DNA from: Pisolithus tinctorius
Lineage: Eukaryota; Basidiomycota; Agaricomycetes; Boletales; Pisolithaceae
Assembly (NCBI GenBank): GCA_024663395.1
Contig: JANFAH010000008.1
Span: 2,108,001 to 2,172,000 of the forward strand
Direction of reading: 5' to 3'
Length of the DNA stretch: 64,000 bases
Shown here: one piece after another, positions 45,298 through 56,147 of the stretch
Layout: each line of letters starts with the position of its first letter
Numbering within the stretch: position 1 is the first letter of the stretch
Position numbers and translations under genes: made by a program
Notes under the pieces: generated by a model
What the model was told of the DNA's origin: nothing
The model's database searches: none
Seen by the model: only the letters and a program-made list of their open reading frames with translations

Positions 45298-48200
45298 TCA
45301 TTGGTATGGACTGGGTTTACCAGGGTAGCTGGAGTGGAACTCTTGCACGAGTTCAGAGGCATTATCAAGTTCAGTAGCAAGTACCCAAGTAGTTTCTTCA
45401 TCAGTCCCCTCATAGCCGGTCCACTGGACTAAGTACTGAAGCCAACACTGGCGATGCTGGTCGATCTTAGAGTTGAGGATTTCTGCTACCTCAAACTCTA
45501 GGTCACCATCGACTTCAACTGGTGGGGGTGGTGGTTGAGTCCGGTTCGGGATGGTATTAGGGACGGCTGGCTCAAGTTGGGAAATGTGGAAGACCAGATG
45601 TACTGCGCACATTGAGTCTGGCAGGTGCAGTGTGAACGAGTGGGTACCAGCCTGAGCTATGACTGGGTACGGTCCAAGATTCTTCTCCAAGAGCTTCTTG
45701 GAAGGCCGAGTAGACTGGAAGTATTTGGCTTTGACATATACTTGGTCACCGACCTTGAAGTCTGGAGCTGGCATGTGTTTGGCATTGGCTGGTCCTTGAT
45801 AATGCTGTTGTGCAAGGGCCATTTCCTCACATAAGAACTGGTGCAGTGAGTCCAGGTCGACTGCATAATCACGAGCCCAAGCAGAGGTAAGATTGCACTC
45901 TGGGTATACTGAGATGTTGGGATGATAGCCCTTATTAGCGAAGAAAGGTGAGACACCAGTAGTAGCGCTAGGGGCATTGTTATAAGTGAACTCTGCCAGA
46001 GGTAATAGGTCAGCCCAATTTTCCTGTTGGTAGTTACAGTAGACTCAGAGGTATTGTTCAAGGGTCTGGTTAGTCCGCTCGGTCTGGCCATCACCTTCAG
46101 GGTGGTAGCCCGAGGTGAAATGTAAGCACATGTCTAAGGCCTTACCGAGTGACCAGAAGAAGTGAGACACGAACTCCGAGCCTCGGTCTGAGGTTACATG
46201 GGCCAGCACTCCATGCTTAGAAAAGACATGGAGTAGGAACAATTTGGCGAGTTCTGGGGCTGTTATGGTGTCATGGGTGGGGATGAATATGGCCTGCTTG
46301 GAAAGCTGGTCAACTACTACGAGGATGGCCATGAAGCTGGTTGAGGCCGGAAGCTGCTTGATGAAATCCATAGAGATGGAGTTCCATGGCTTCTCCGGCA
46401 CCAGGAGTTGCTTGAGGAGGCCGTAAGGCTGATGGCAGGGAACCTTAGCCCAAGCGCAGGCCATGCAAGACCGGACATAGTCTTTGACAAATGTCCTGAG
46501 GCTGGGCCAGGTGTACTCACACCGAATAAGTTCTAGGGTTTGGTTCTGGCCAAAGTGGCCGGACAGGGGGTGGTCATGCTTAAGGTGCAAGACCCTGAGG
46601 TGGAGATCATTTGAGTCTGGCACGTAGATCCTTCCATCAAGCCGAAGGAAGCTGGTGTCATCTACTGACCACTGGGGATCAGACATGTCGGACAGATGGA
46701 TTTGTGAGACCGGGTCATCTGGCAGCACAGTCAGGATGTCATTATGAAGTTTCTCTACATCCATCAGTGTGACTGCTCGTAAGACCAGGTACTTGAGGTA
46801 TGTGGCATGAAGGGAGACCACTAGTTGCTCTTGGGTGAAGACTGGTCTCAGGTTTTGCGGGTTCACTTGGGCATAGCCGCTATCCCCCTCTTTGGGGTAG
46901 ATGTCCCATCATCTAGTTAGGGCATCGTGCTTAGCCCCGAGCTTACCAGGCCTGAACCTGATGATCATATTGAATTGTGAAAGGAATTCTGACCAGCGAG
47001 CTTGGTGGCAGGTGAGTACTTTGGAGGTAGAGAAGTACTCGAGATTCTTGTGGTCAGTAACAACGTCAACTGGTGAGGCCGAGCCCTCAAGGTAATGGTG
47101 CCAGGTCCGGAATGCTTCAAAGATTGCAAGCAGTTCCTTATCGTGGGTATCATAATTCAATTCCAGGGCCATCAGAGTCTGGGAGTAGAAAGCAACTGGA
47201 TGTATTTGGCCATCACCGCAGGTGATAGAAAGGATGCCAGCAATGGCATAGTCCGATGCATCAGTCTCGACAGTGATAGGGACCCTGGGGATGAAGTGAG
47301 TTAAGACCGGTGCAGTAGTGAAGGCAGCCTTGAGGTTGTTGAATGATCGGCAGCACTCCTCAGAGAAGTTCCAAGGAGCCCCCTTGCGGGTAAGCTGAGT
47401 CAGTGGCACGACGATGTCTGAGTAATTAAAGATAAACTGGTGGTAGAAGTTGGCAAAGCCGAGGAAGGATTGTATGTCTTTGACCTTGCAAGGCTCAGGC
47501 CAGTCGCAAATGGTCTGGACCTTTTCCTTCGACATCATGAGGCCGGCAGGGGAAAGGTGGAATCTGAGATATTCGACCGAGTCTGAGTGGAACTTGCATT
47601 TCTCCAGCTTCGCATACAGGCCATGAAGCTGAAGCTGGCGGAGGACTTCTCGGACATGCTGCTTGTGAGACTCCTTATCTCCAGAGTAGATTAAGATGTC
47701 ATCTAAGTAGACGACTACGCAGACATCCAACATATCTGTGAAGATGGTATTCACGAAGCGTTGGAAGGTGGCCAGGGCATTGGTGAGGCTGAAGGGCATT
47801 ACTAACCACTTGTAAGATCCATACCGAGTCCGGAATGTGGTCTTCCATTCATCGCCTGGGGCAATCCGGACAAGATGGTAGGCATGCCACAGATCAATCT
47901 TGGTATAGATCTTGGCTCAGCTGGGTGAGTCCAAGAGGTCAGAGATGAGTGGTAGTGGGTATTGGTCTTTCTTAGTGATCTTGTTCAGGCCTGTGGAAGT
48001 CTATGCAAAGCCGGAGGGAGCCGTCCTTCTTTTTGACAAAGAGGACCGGTGCAGCATAAGGGGATGAAGTCAGACAAATAAAGCCGGTGGTGAGGTTCTC
48101 ATCGATGAAAGTCCAGAGAGCTTGCAGCTCAACCAGGGACAGTGAGTAGATGGTGCCTAATGGTGCGGTTGTTCCTTCTTCAAGCTCTATCTTCAGGTCA

Positions 48201-49014
48201 TACTCCCGGTGAGGCAGGAGTGCTGAGGCCTTGGCCTTGCTGAATACATCAGCAAAGTCATGATACTCTTCCAGGACATTGGGTAAGGCCAGAGGAGGGG
48301 AAGCCAAGGCCAATCAGGCTTGAGCTGAGTCTGAGGGGCAGAGCTGAAGTTGGAATTGGATGGACCCTTCTAGTTTGCAGGCACACACAAAGGCGGCTGC
48401 GTTGATCAGGGAAACAAGAGGGGCCTTCAGAGGGGTGCGAGCCGGGGAGTTGGGGACCGGTATAGATGGCACAAGGCCAGGTTGGTCACAAGGACCGGGG
48501 TCAGGGAGGCCAGTGGAAACTGGGCTTACAGGGGGTGTTGACAGGGTTGGCATTCCTTGTGCAGGAGTCCGGAATGTTAGACTGCCCAATACCCAATCAA
48601 TCAACAGATTGTAGCAGGTGAGCCAGTCATGTCCGAGAACTATCTTACACTCAGAATCCAACGGGGCTAAAAACAGGGTTACCAGGGTGACATCGCGGGA
48701 TGCAAAGCAGATATTGACATCTAATGCCTGGGTTATAGTGAAGGTGGACATTCCATCGAAGAGCTGGAGTCGGATTGGTGAGACCGAGTATGGGGTAAAT
48801 GAGTGTTGATTAACAAATTGATTATCTATAAAAAAATGGGTGGAACCGGAGTCCACTGAAGTATGAAGCCAAGGTAAATCATGGTTTTCTATAGTGATGT
48901 ACGGGGTTAAAGAATTCGGACTGGAAAGAGCAGACATGTTGAGACGAGCCTCCAAGTTTGCACAACCAGAGTCAATGCAGCTCCCAGATTGTGTGGAGTC
49001 CTGGGAGCTGCTAC
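45298..49014 (-). pseudogene. pol: Gypsy-1 pol: protease, RT, RNase H, integrase, chromodomain
   Basis: Protease VDSGSTHFFIDNQF (near 48850), RT with [29 protein letters not shown] and YLDDILIYSG (near 47700), RNase H TDASDYAIAG, and the integrase HHCC and core (DFIKQLPAS, TSDRGSEF, YHPEGDGQTERTNQT). The GPYPVI linker and chromodomain YLVQWTGYEGTDEETTW (near 45400) end at 45298. TGA stops lie at 48314-48316, 47917-47919, 46909-46911 and 46045-46047. The only frameshift is T47992, an extra base in a CpG (plus strand CCGTGG to CCTGTGG). Pol reads in a different frame from gag and overlaps its end. Confidence 0.9.
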
Positions 49015-50370
49015 CTATTTTTTTGTCTCAGGGGTAGTACCCGAGCCTGAGGCCGGTGCGGCCTTGGTGGTAGCCACAGCACGAGCCTTGGCCTTTCCGG
49101 TCTTCTTGGGGCATTTGTCAGCAAAGTGACTGGACCCTCCGCAGAACATGCAGAGGTTTCCGTCTATGCGATGCTTGCATTCCTCAGGGGTAAGCTTTCC
49201 ATCTTTGCCGAGTTTGCTAGGCTCGGGCTTGGACAGATTGCTGTTATTACCACTGCCCGGCTTCGATGAAGCCGACTTAGGGGAAGAACCGGAGTTATTA
49301 TTGTTGCTGCCAGTCTTGGCTTGATTGTTACTGCCGGAGCTGCCGGACTTGTTGTTACTAGAGTTGGACAAGCCTTGGTGCTTACTTGCCCTTTGGACTT
49401 CTTCTTTGCACTCCCAATAGGGTGCATCTATTTCTTGGGCAAGGTGGCGAAGCTCATGAAGTGTCCGGGGCTTGCCAACCCGACAGACCTCATCCTTGAT
49501 TCAGTCTGGGAGGCTGGAATAGAAATGATGGTGCAGTGCACCGTCACCATAGCTTCGGACTTGTGAGGCAAGCTGATTGAAGTCAACTATGTATTTATTA
49601 ATGTGCTGACTTTCCTTCATGTGCAAGTGGTCGAGTTGGCTCTCAGCATCAGCAACCGGGTTGTGAGGGCTGAAGGTGGTTTGCAATTCTAGGATGAACT
49701 CCCTCCAGGAGTCCATCCAGAGAGGCCAGTCATCAGGGTTGTCGAGTCCGAGCAAGTCCAGCTCGAACCACTCAAGGGCCATGCCTTTGAGGTAGGATTG
49801 CACGAAGATGACTTTGGTGCAGTCGGTCCTGAAAGCCCAGGGACGGTCTTGGAAATTGAGTTTGCACTGGATGAAGAAAGTGTGAAGTTTCTTTGGGTCA
49901 GTACCATCAACAGTGTCAGGCTCGCACAACGTGGTCCTGCTTGAAGAATCAGGGCTAGTGCGGGCATTGCGAGCCAACAGTTTGATGGCTGATGTGAGGT
50001 TGTCTAAGACTGTGATGGTGGGCTCAGTGTCCGGATCTGGGAAGTCCAGTTTGTCCACCAGATCATCATTACCCAGATTATCATCAGGATCATTACTGGG
50101 GTCATCCTCATCAGGGTTGTTATTATCATTGTCGCCCAACCCATCATTGCCAGGGTCACCCTCAGGGATGGGGGCAGTGGGATGACATGGTGTGGGGGTG
50201 TTGGATGTGCGGGCTGAAAAGCCCCTGAAGGGACTAACAGGATCTGGGGAGCGCCTAGTGGTGCCCAAAGCAGCTAGTGCTGTTTTGCAGCGAGCCCCAC
50301 TGGCTGAAGCAGAGTCGGGATTGGTGGCAGAACGGCCATGAGGAGGTTGGAATCGAGTCTTGGTTGCCAT
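49015..50370 (-). pseudogene. gag: Gypsy-1 gag
   Basis: ATG at 50370 (MATKTRFQPPHGRS), an S/P/D/N-rich region, then a retrotransposon gag domain (LNFQDRPWAFRTDCTKVIF; LKGMALEWFELDLLG; REFILELQTTFSPHNPV), a G/S/N-rich tail and the zinc knuckle CMFCGGSSHFADKC. 451 codons with one internal TGA at 49501-49503. Start chosen as the first ATG after the LTR and PBS. Confidence 0.88.
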
Positions 50371-50396
50371 GGTGTATTAGACCCACACAAGTGGAG

Positions 50397-50406
50397 AGTC
50401 TGAAAT
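50397..50406 (-). promoter_or_regulatory. Self-priming PBS candidate of Gypsy-1
   Basis: On the minus strand ATTTCAGACT lies two bases after the 5' LTR. Its exact complement AGTCTGAAAT occurs in the LTR at 50621-50612, 28 nt after a TATATAAA box, where the transcript should begin. This is the arrangement known for Tf1/sushi chromoviruses, which prime from their own mRNA 5' end. No TGG-type tRNA site is present. Confidence 0.7.
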
Positions 50407-50408
50407 AC

Positions 50409-50933
50409 TGTCAAGTACAGGATGTCCAGGTTGAGGCCAGACCAGAGACCAAAGCAGGCGCAAAGCTGAGGGGTTGGGATCAGGAGTGAAGTCGAGGGTT
50501 CAGATGGTTGGACTATTTGGACTTAGCAACTGAGGATACAGCGCTATTCCCTTGTGTGGGTCTCAGTCCGAGTCCAAGGCCGAGACAGGGTTATCAGAGT
50601 ATACTTAGTTGATTTCAGACTAAGGGGTACAGGCCAAGTATCTACAAGTTTATATACCAGAAGTAACTATAGTACGGAGACTGGTAATGCCGGTCTTGCA
50701 AAGATTGCTAAGACAATTGGTAAGACAAGGATTAGTAATGTATGACTAAGGTAGCAGAGACCAGGACAGAGTGGACTGGGGACAAGACTGGGCAGAGCTT
50801 AACTGAAGTGACAGACACTGCAAAGCAGTGTCTACTGCACTAGGACATCTGGGGATAGAGGACAGGCGAGGCCGAGGCTGGACTGAGTGAGTGCAAGGCC
50901 AAGTCCAGCCAGGGTCGAGACATGGCTATGACA
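50409..50933 (-). repeat. 5' LTR of Gypsy-1 (525 bp)
   Basis: Plus strand TGTCAAGTAC...CTATGACA. TATATAAA (reverse complement 50649-50656). All 20 differences to the 3' LTR are transitions and 19 can be derived from CpG sites. GTTTC follows at 50934. Confidence 0.95.
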
Positions 50934-51889
50934 GTTTCTGGGCATGTGCAAGCTACAAATAAGTGAAGAGGACCTTCCTCTTCTTCTGCCATGGCTGCAA
51001 TCTTTGCTGTCAGTTCTGACTTCTCCTTAGACTTGTCCTTATCCCCATGTGAGGTAATTTGGGATGGAGCTTTGGCTGCTTCATCCACTTTCTTCTTGTA
51101 GCATTTGTCCTCTGTGTGTCCCATCTTGCCACATGGTGCATAGGCACACTTCTTCTCTTTTCTCTTCTTGTCTGCCACTTTTGACTTCTTGCCTGTGTTT
51201 GTCTTTGCAGCGAGAGCAGAATGTGATTTCAAAGTTTGTTGTGACTTTTCTTCAACAAGGACTTGGGAAATAACCATCTCAGGAGTTATCTTGTCATTTG
51301 ACAACATTAGAATTGTGTGGAGGGTAGAGTATGATGGTGGGAGCAAGATGACCATTGCAATGGCTACAAGTGAGTCCTCGAGTGGTTGTCCAAGCAAGGT
51401 GAGAATATGAGCCTTCTGATGCATTGCATTCAGCTGCGTCTCCATTGGTTGGTTGTCTGCAAGTGTTCCTTGGAACAACTCACCAATGAGGCAGGCAATA
51501 GTCTGCTTGCCTTTTCCTTCATATCTCTCACCAAGTTTCTTCCATGTCTCAGCAGCAGTTTTTGCATATAGTACTCTGCTAAGGGGTTCATCCTTGAGCA
51601 TGAGTGTGATTTGCACACATGCTTCCTGGTCCTTGAGGAGCCATTCCTCATACTCATCAGGATGAGTTTTCTGGTCTGGAGGTTTTACCTCCATGTCTGT
51701 ACCAGTAACAATGGTCCAGAGGCCACAAACTGTTAAGACTTTTCGCATTCGGAATTTCCACATTTGATAGTTTGAACCATCATCTGCAAGGGGAGCTATG
51801 TCATAGAGTCAACTCAAGCCTTGCAAGACTCTCATAGAAGTAGAGGCTGATGTACTTGCACTTGTGGATGGGCCTAGAGCCTGAGACAT
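50934..51889 (-). pseudogene. gag: Copia gag
   Basis: Starts MSQALGPSTSASTSAS at 51889. UBN2-type copia gag: NYQMWKFRMRKVLTVCGLW, EACVQITLMLKDEPL, TAAETWKKLGERYEGKGKQT, then zinc knuckle CAYAPCGKMGHTEDKC near 51130-51175. One TGA occurs in the N-terminal LQGLS*LYDI block. The frame runs into protease across the Gypsy-1 insertion site. Confidence 0.85.
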
Positions 51890-51975
51890 TGATGCCAAAG
51901 GTCTGGATGACATGTCTTATTGTATACTGTGGTACCACTTGGTTTGAGTTTGCTACTGTAAGGTTAGAGCTGCTT

Positions 51976-51988
51976 GGGGCTCATAACC
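51976..51988 (-). promoter_or_regulatory. Copia PBS complementary to the initiator tRNA-Met anticodon arm
   Basis: Minus strand GGTTATGAGCCCC just inside the 5' LTR. It complements GGGCTCATAACC, the conserved anticodon stem-loop of initiator tRNA-Met. Copia elements are known to use an internal (half) tRNAiMet fragment as primer. Confidence 0.65.
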
Positions 51989-51991
51989 TCT

Positions 51992-52261
51992 TGAAGGTAG
52001 GCTGAGACAAGGGACCTATGAAGGAGACTCAGGCTTCAGTTAGAAGATGTCTATATTCACAGCTAACCTAGGAAGGAGACTACAGTAGTAAGACAGTAAG
52101 GTAGCTATTAATTAACAAAGAAGAACAGTTACCTCAGGCTTCAGTTAGAAGAAGTCTGAGGTACACCTGAAGGAAAAAACAAACATCCTAAGTGCGAAGA
52201 TTCATTATGTAAGCTTGTACAATGTAAGCAAAAGTCAGGTAAAGATGGTAACACTTCAACA
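51992..52261 (-). repeat. Probable 5' LTR of the copia element (about 270 bp)
   Basis: Minus strand TGTTGAAGTGTTACC...CTACCTTCA, i.e. TG...CA ends. Abuts NLR2 coding sequence at 52262 and the PBS on the other side. It contains two near-identical CTCAGGCTTCAGTTAGAAGA stretches. The 3' LTR is missing, so boundaries rest on termini and context only. Confidence 0.6.
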
Positions 52262-53716
52262 CATGACATGGTTGCCATTCTTGAATCCATGTCCCTGCTA
52301 TTGAGTGGTGTTACAGACCAGTCTTCTCTCCAACCTCCACATGCATCATTCTATGACTTCCTGATTGACCCTGCACCAAGTCAGACATGCTTTGTTGGTG
52401 AGCCCAATATGTACAACCTTGTGTTTGCCCCATTGTGGATTCTTTCAGATGACCTGTGTTTCAATATATGTGGACTTGAAAGTTCATACTTCAGTAACTC
52501 CAAGGTTGCTGGTTTGGAAGAGAGAATCAATGAAAACATTCCACCCCATCTATCTTACTCATGCAGGCTCTGGGCCCAACATCTGGAGAGGATAGCATTT
52601 GACTTGGCACTCATGAAATTGGTGGAGGGGGTGCTTGGAAGTGAAAAGCTACTCTTCTGGCCAGAGGCTCTAAGCCTTCTTGGTGTGTTGGGAAATGCTA
52701 CAGATGCTCTTAGGTGCACTGTGATGTGGCTGCTTGTGAGTATTGAGTTTTCACATTTGATATCAACTAATGTCAAGTCAGAGAGACAAAGTGGTTTTGA
52801 TCAGACTGCAGCATTGGCACAAGATGGGATAAAGTTCATTCACAACTTTGGCAGTGCAATCTCTCACAGTACTCCACACCTTTACATCTCTGCACTGCCA
52901 TTTACCCCTTTGAATACCATGGTAGCAAAAATGCTCTTGCCAAAATTCTCAAACCTTGTTTGAGTTGCTCATGGGGGACTTGAAGATTGGCCAGCTGTCC
53001 AGCTCTCCTTACAGGGGCACAGTGATGGAGTCAGGTCAGCTGCATTCTCCCCTGATGGGAAGAGGATTGTCTCAGGCTCAAGTGACAAGACTGTGAGGGC
53101 CTGGGATGCTGAGAGAGGTGTCCAAATTGGCAGCCCTCTTGAGGGGCATACAGAGGAAGTCTACTCAGTTGTGATCTCCCCTGATGGGAAGAGGATTATC
53201 TCAGGCTCTTGGGACAACACTGTGAGGGTCTGGGATGCTGAGAGAGGTGTCCAATTTGGCAGCCCTCCTGAGGGGCATACTTGGTCAGTCAGCTCTGTTG
53301 CATTCTCCTCTGATGGGAAGAGGATTGTCTCAGGCTCAGAGGACAACACTGTGAGGGTCTGGGATGCTGAGAGAGGTGTCCAATTTGGCTGTCCTCTGGA
53401 GGGGCATGGAGTTGCAGCATACCTTGTTTGTTTCTCATCAAACCCTTCACATGCAATTCATGACACTGCACAACTTCTTGATGGACTTCAATATGAGGAT
53501 TTAGATATGAGGAATGAACCAGTCAAGTTGCACAGTGATGGCTGGGTCAGAGGCCCAAAGGGTAGACTGTTACTTTGGATACCCCCATCCTTCTGGGGGC
53601 AGTGGTACTCAATGTGAACCAGGGTAGTCACTCCTCGAGGTTCTTGCATAGAGCTGGACTTGAGTCAGACAGCTCATGGCAATAGATGGCATGAATGTTT
53701 CAAGCTACCTGTCTAG
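52262..53716 (+). pseudogene. NLR2: NACHT-WD40 gene remnant with C-terminus
   Basis: Paralogue of NLR1: SFYDFLIDPAPSQ, FNICGLESSYFSNSK, IPPHLSYSCRLWAQHLE, then WD40 units (SVAFSSDGKRIVSGS...VRVWDAERGVQFG), followed by the typical tail GWVRGPKGRLLLWIPPSFW and, after a TGA at 53616-53618, VVTPRGSCIELDLSQTAHG...WHECFKLPV ending with TAG at 53714-53716. A second TGA at 52961-52963 precedes the WD40 part. The NACHT half was cut off by the copia insertion. It presumably belonged to a non-self-recognition receptor. Confidence 0.85.
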
Positions 53717-54340
53717 TCTTTCCATTGCAGCACATGAGTTTGTATCTCTTAGCATGTAAACAATAGTGGTAATACCTGTGATTAGTAAGGATTGACCAAT
53801 GTCATATCATGATTGCCAACTCAACAGATTCAAATTTAGATGAAAATTGTTTTGATGATGGAAACAGCATCCCCTCTAGCTAGTTTCACCACACAGCCAA
53901 CAATATTTAAGACAGGAAAACTTGTAGTAGAAAATCCATAGCTTAAATTCTAAAATTATAATTACAAAAATTCTGAGAGGGACAAAGTTCAAAGTCTTCT
54001 CCATTGTCTGTTGTGCACTGATGACTTGAGGTTTGCATAATTGTGCAGTCAGGTACAAAATGTCAGACCTGAATTTGCATGCTTTACACAGTCTAGGTGC
54101 ACAAACTCCATAGTTTACAAATAGTATTATAGATCAATTTACATACCAAAGCCCTCCGGGCGCCCCTGGACGCATTCGGACAAGCACGTGATGTCTACCT
54201 TATCGCATTTTATAAATTCAGTGCAGGATGGGGACACTTCTAAATTACAAAGTCAACATGGAAGCAAGTGGAAGGATGTCTGAGTGAAATTTAAAACTCG
54301 ATATGGAAGTAAGTGAGGAATGTCTGTCGGGTGAAGAAAG
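53717..54340. other. Intergenic interval and CpG-composition boundary
   Basis: No gene seen. Near 54150 the sequence changes from CpG-poor to CpG-containing (CTCCGGGCGCCC). A short imperfect direct repeat (ATGGAAGYAAGTG...GATGTCTG) lies at about 54259-54330. Confidence 0.6.
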
Positions 54341-55372
54341 TCAGTCTAAGCGTTGCACGGGTTGGGGATTTCTAGGTGTGGTGGAAGATGACAGAGCTGT
54401 GGAGGGGCATGAGATGTTGCTATAGGATGGGGTAATAATGGCATACGAGTTTTGGTCGATGATGTGGAGGACGGGAGGAACGCATAGTGACGTAGATCCA
54501 CAGACCTGCCCTCCAAGTGTCCAGATGGCGTCGACGATTCCCAAGCGATAGAAGGTGGCTACGGGTTGGGCATGACGACGGGGAACGCTCGCGAAGTCGA
54601 GTGATAACCATCCACGGTCGTTTAGGGAGCGTACGTGTGATCTGCAAGCGAACGGGGGATGATGGGTCTCTTCGCAGGCAATGAAACGAAAGCCGCGGGA
54701 CTTGTATTTAAGGAGAGCGCGGATGTGACTTGGAGAGAAGGTACGTTCGTGAAGGCTGGCAGTGTTGATCATGGCGCGGTGGCGTAGGGTTAGCGAGGGG
54801 TAGGCGCAGAATAGGGAGTCGGCGGTGAAGAAATTCATGACGGCAGTTGAATGGAATTGAAAAATGGGAGAGAGAGCTGATGTAGTTTTGGAGACGATGA
54901 CGTCGATGAGTCTTTGGCCGTTTCCGAAGGTGGTGACTGTAAAGATGGTGGAGGGGGAGTAGTCACTGTCATCGGTGTTGCGCTCGCAAACAATGTTGTA
55001 GTTATGTTTATTGAGGAGGTTGTAGAGTTGCGTGCGGTTGTTCCGAGAGACGTATATGTCGAGGTCTGAGGTTGCCCAGTTGCATGCGTTGGCAGGGAGT
55101 ACCATACGAAGCGCTGCGGATCCGGATACAACGGCATCGCATGCCGAAAGTATGTTGGTAGTCACTTCAGGGTTAGGGAAGAAAGGGCTGCACGTAGTTC
55201 GCAGACGGTGTTGTAGATACCACCTGATGCGTTTAGCATTGGTGGTTGACGTTGCAGCGAAGCTTAGTAAGTCTCTGATATCACAATGCTCGAGCACGAG
55301 TTGTAAGAGGTCGACGTGGGTGAAGAGAGGGAATTCGCACGTTGGAGGGGCAGCGGTCAACATGTCGAACAC
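54341..55372 (-). CDS. F-box-like / nucleotidyltransferase-fold protein (343 aa)
   Basis: Intact ORF starting MFDMLTAAPP. N-terminal F-box-like helix region (FTHVDLLQLVLEHCDIRDLLSFAATST, residues about 17-43). An NTase-like core follows: VVSGSAALRMVLP, then WATSDLDIYV (G-S...D-x-D pattern, residues about 80-105) and RLIDVIVSKT, a plausible third acidic residue. Many agaricomycete paralogues share this F-box plus NTase-like architecture, but their substrate is unknown. It is the least damaged gene in the window and sits where CpG content is normal. Alternative: a cargo gene of Helitron 2, which lies upstream on the same strand. Confidence 0.75.
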   Translation of the reverse strand: MFDMLTAAPPTCEFPLFTHVDLLQLVLEHCDIRDLLSFAATSTTNAKRIRWYLQHRLRTTCSPFFPNPEVTTNILSACDAVVSGSAALRMVLPANACNWATSDLDIYVSRNNRTQLYNLLNKHNYNIVCERNTDDSDYSPSTIFTVTTFGNGQRLIDVIVSKTTSALSPIFQFHSTAVMNFFTADSLFCAYPSLTLRHRAMINTASLHERTFSPSHIRALLKYKSRGFRFIACEETHHPPFACRSHVRSLNDRGWLSLDFASVPRRHAQPVATFYRLGIVDAIWTLGGQVCGSTSLCVPPVLHIIDQNSYAIITPSYSNISCPSTALSSSTTPRNPQPVQRLD

Positions 55373-55734
55373 CGTTGGGCGATATGTCTCTCGCGTTCAT
55401 TTTATGTCGAGAATCTTGATGTCGTCATAGGCTGGTATAGGGGTCAGCGGGGTGGTCAGGGGTTTGAGTAATGCTATTGAAAAGTAAATTTGTCAATCGA
55501 GAATCGACAATGTCATTTTCGGGGTTTTACAAATGTGTAGAAACGTCACATCGCAATATCAATCTAAAAGGGGAAAATGTCGCTCTAGAGCCGAAGTGCG
55601 TAGAAAGAAAGAAAGTGTCGTTGCGGAGAGGGTCCTATCCGTACACTAATTGGTGTTAAATCTGTTGGAGTTGCTCGCCGTCTGAGGGATGGCTCGGGAT
55701 CAGATCGTTTAATCTGGGCTTAGATCAGATGCCA

Positions 55735-56100
55735 TTAAGGGGGGAGGAGGGAATTGAAATACAATGTGAGGGCGTCTAGTATGGGATCTAAGTCGTTTTC
55801 AGGCCAAATGTGGACGGGATGGCCGTGGGGGCCAATGCGAATGAATAGATACGACGCTTGAGAACGCTGGTGTCGGTGACGACGACGATCAAAAATGATG
55901 CGGAAGTGGTAGTCTTTTACGTGGACATTGGTCTCACAGAGCGTACTGTCGACGGGGAAGACGTTGTTTTGTACTAAAATTTCGATGTCGTTATCGAGGC
56001 TTTTAAAGGATACAACGCGTTGTCCGCTGCTTTCATGCAGGGAGAGATAGAAGGCGAGAACTGATGTCATGAGGACTGATGGGGTTTGCGAGATTAACAT
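55735..56100 (-). CDS. Unrecognised ORF (121 aa)
   Basis: Open frame MLISQTPSVLMTS... with IEILVQNNVFPVDSTLCETNVHVKDYHFRIIFD and SYLFIRIGPHGHPVHIWP; balanced composition suggests real coding. I know no family. It may be the last exon of a minus-strand gene including the ORFs at 56148-56612. The interval 55373-55734 upstream of the F-box gene holds nothing I can recognise. Confidence 0.4.
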   Translation of the reverse strand: MLISQTPSVLMTSVLAFYLSLHESSGQRVVSFKSLDNDIEILVQNNVFPVDSTLCETNVHVKDYHFRIIFDRRRHRHQRSQASYLFIRIGPHGHPVHIWPENDLDPILDALTLYFNSLLPP

Positions 56101-56147
56101 CTCTGCTATATATTTATTGTCTATATCGCGATTGAAAGACGGTGAGG

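Larger units (their letters stand above)
43382..50933 (-). mobile_element. Gypsy-1: complete Ty3/gypsy chromovirus (7552 bp) in copia
   Basis: Two 525-bp LTRs with TGTCA...TGACA termini and a perfect GTTTC target duplication (43377-43381 and 50934-50938). Gag, protease, RT with YLDD, RNase H, integrase and chromodomain are on the minus strand, and the antisense spliced Zn2Cys6 ORF on the plus strand. LTRs differ at 20 positions, all transitions, with no gaps. About five in-frame TGA stops and one frameshift make it inactive. Excision of the element plus one GTTTC restores the copia frame. Confidence 0.95.
36085..52261 (-). mobile_element. Ty1/copia element, truncated in RT and split by nested insertions
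   Basis: Minus strand. 5' LTR 51992-52261, PBS at about 51976-51988, gag 50934-51889, protease/integrase 42292-43381, integrase C-terminal region about 39815-40304, linker and RT N-terminus 37299-37968, RT core 36085-36337. It stops after the LKQA block of RT; RNase H and the 3' LTR are absent. Inserts are the solo LTR 36338-37298, X 37969-39814, X 40305-42291 and Gypsy-1 43382-50933. It is itself inserted in NLR2, whose sequence resumes at 52262. Confidence 0.88.
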
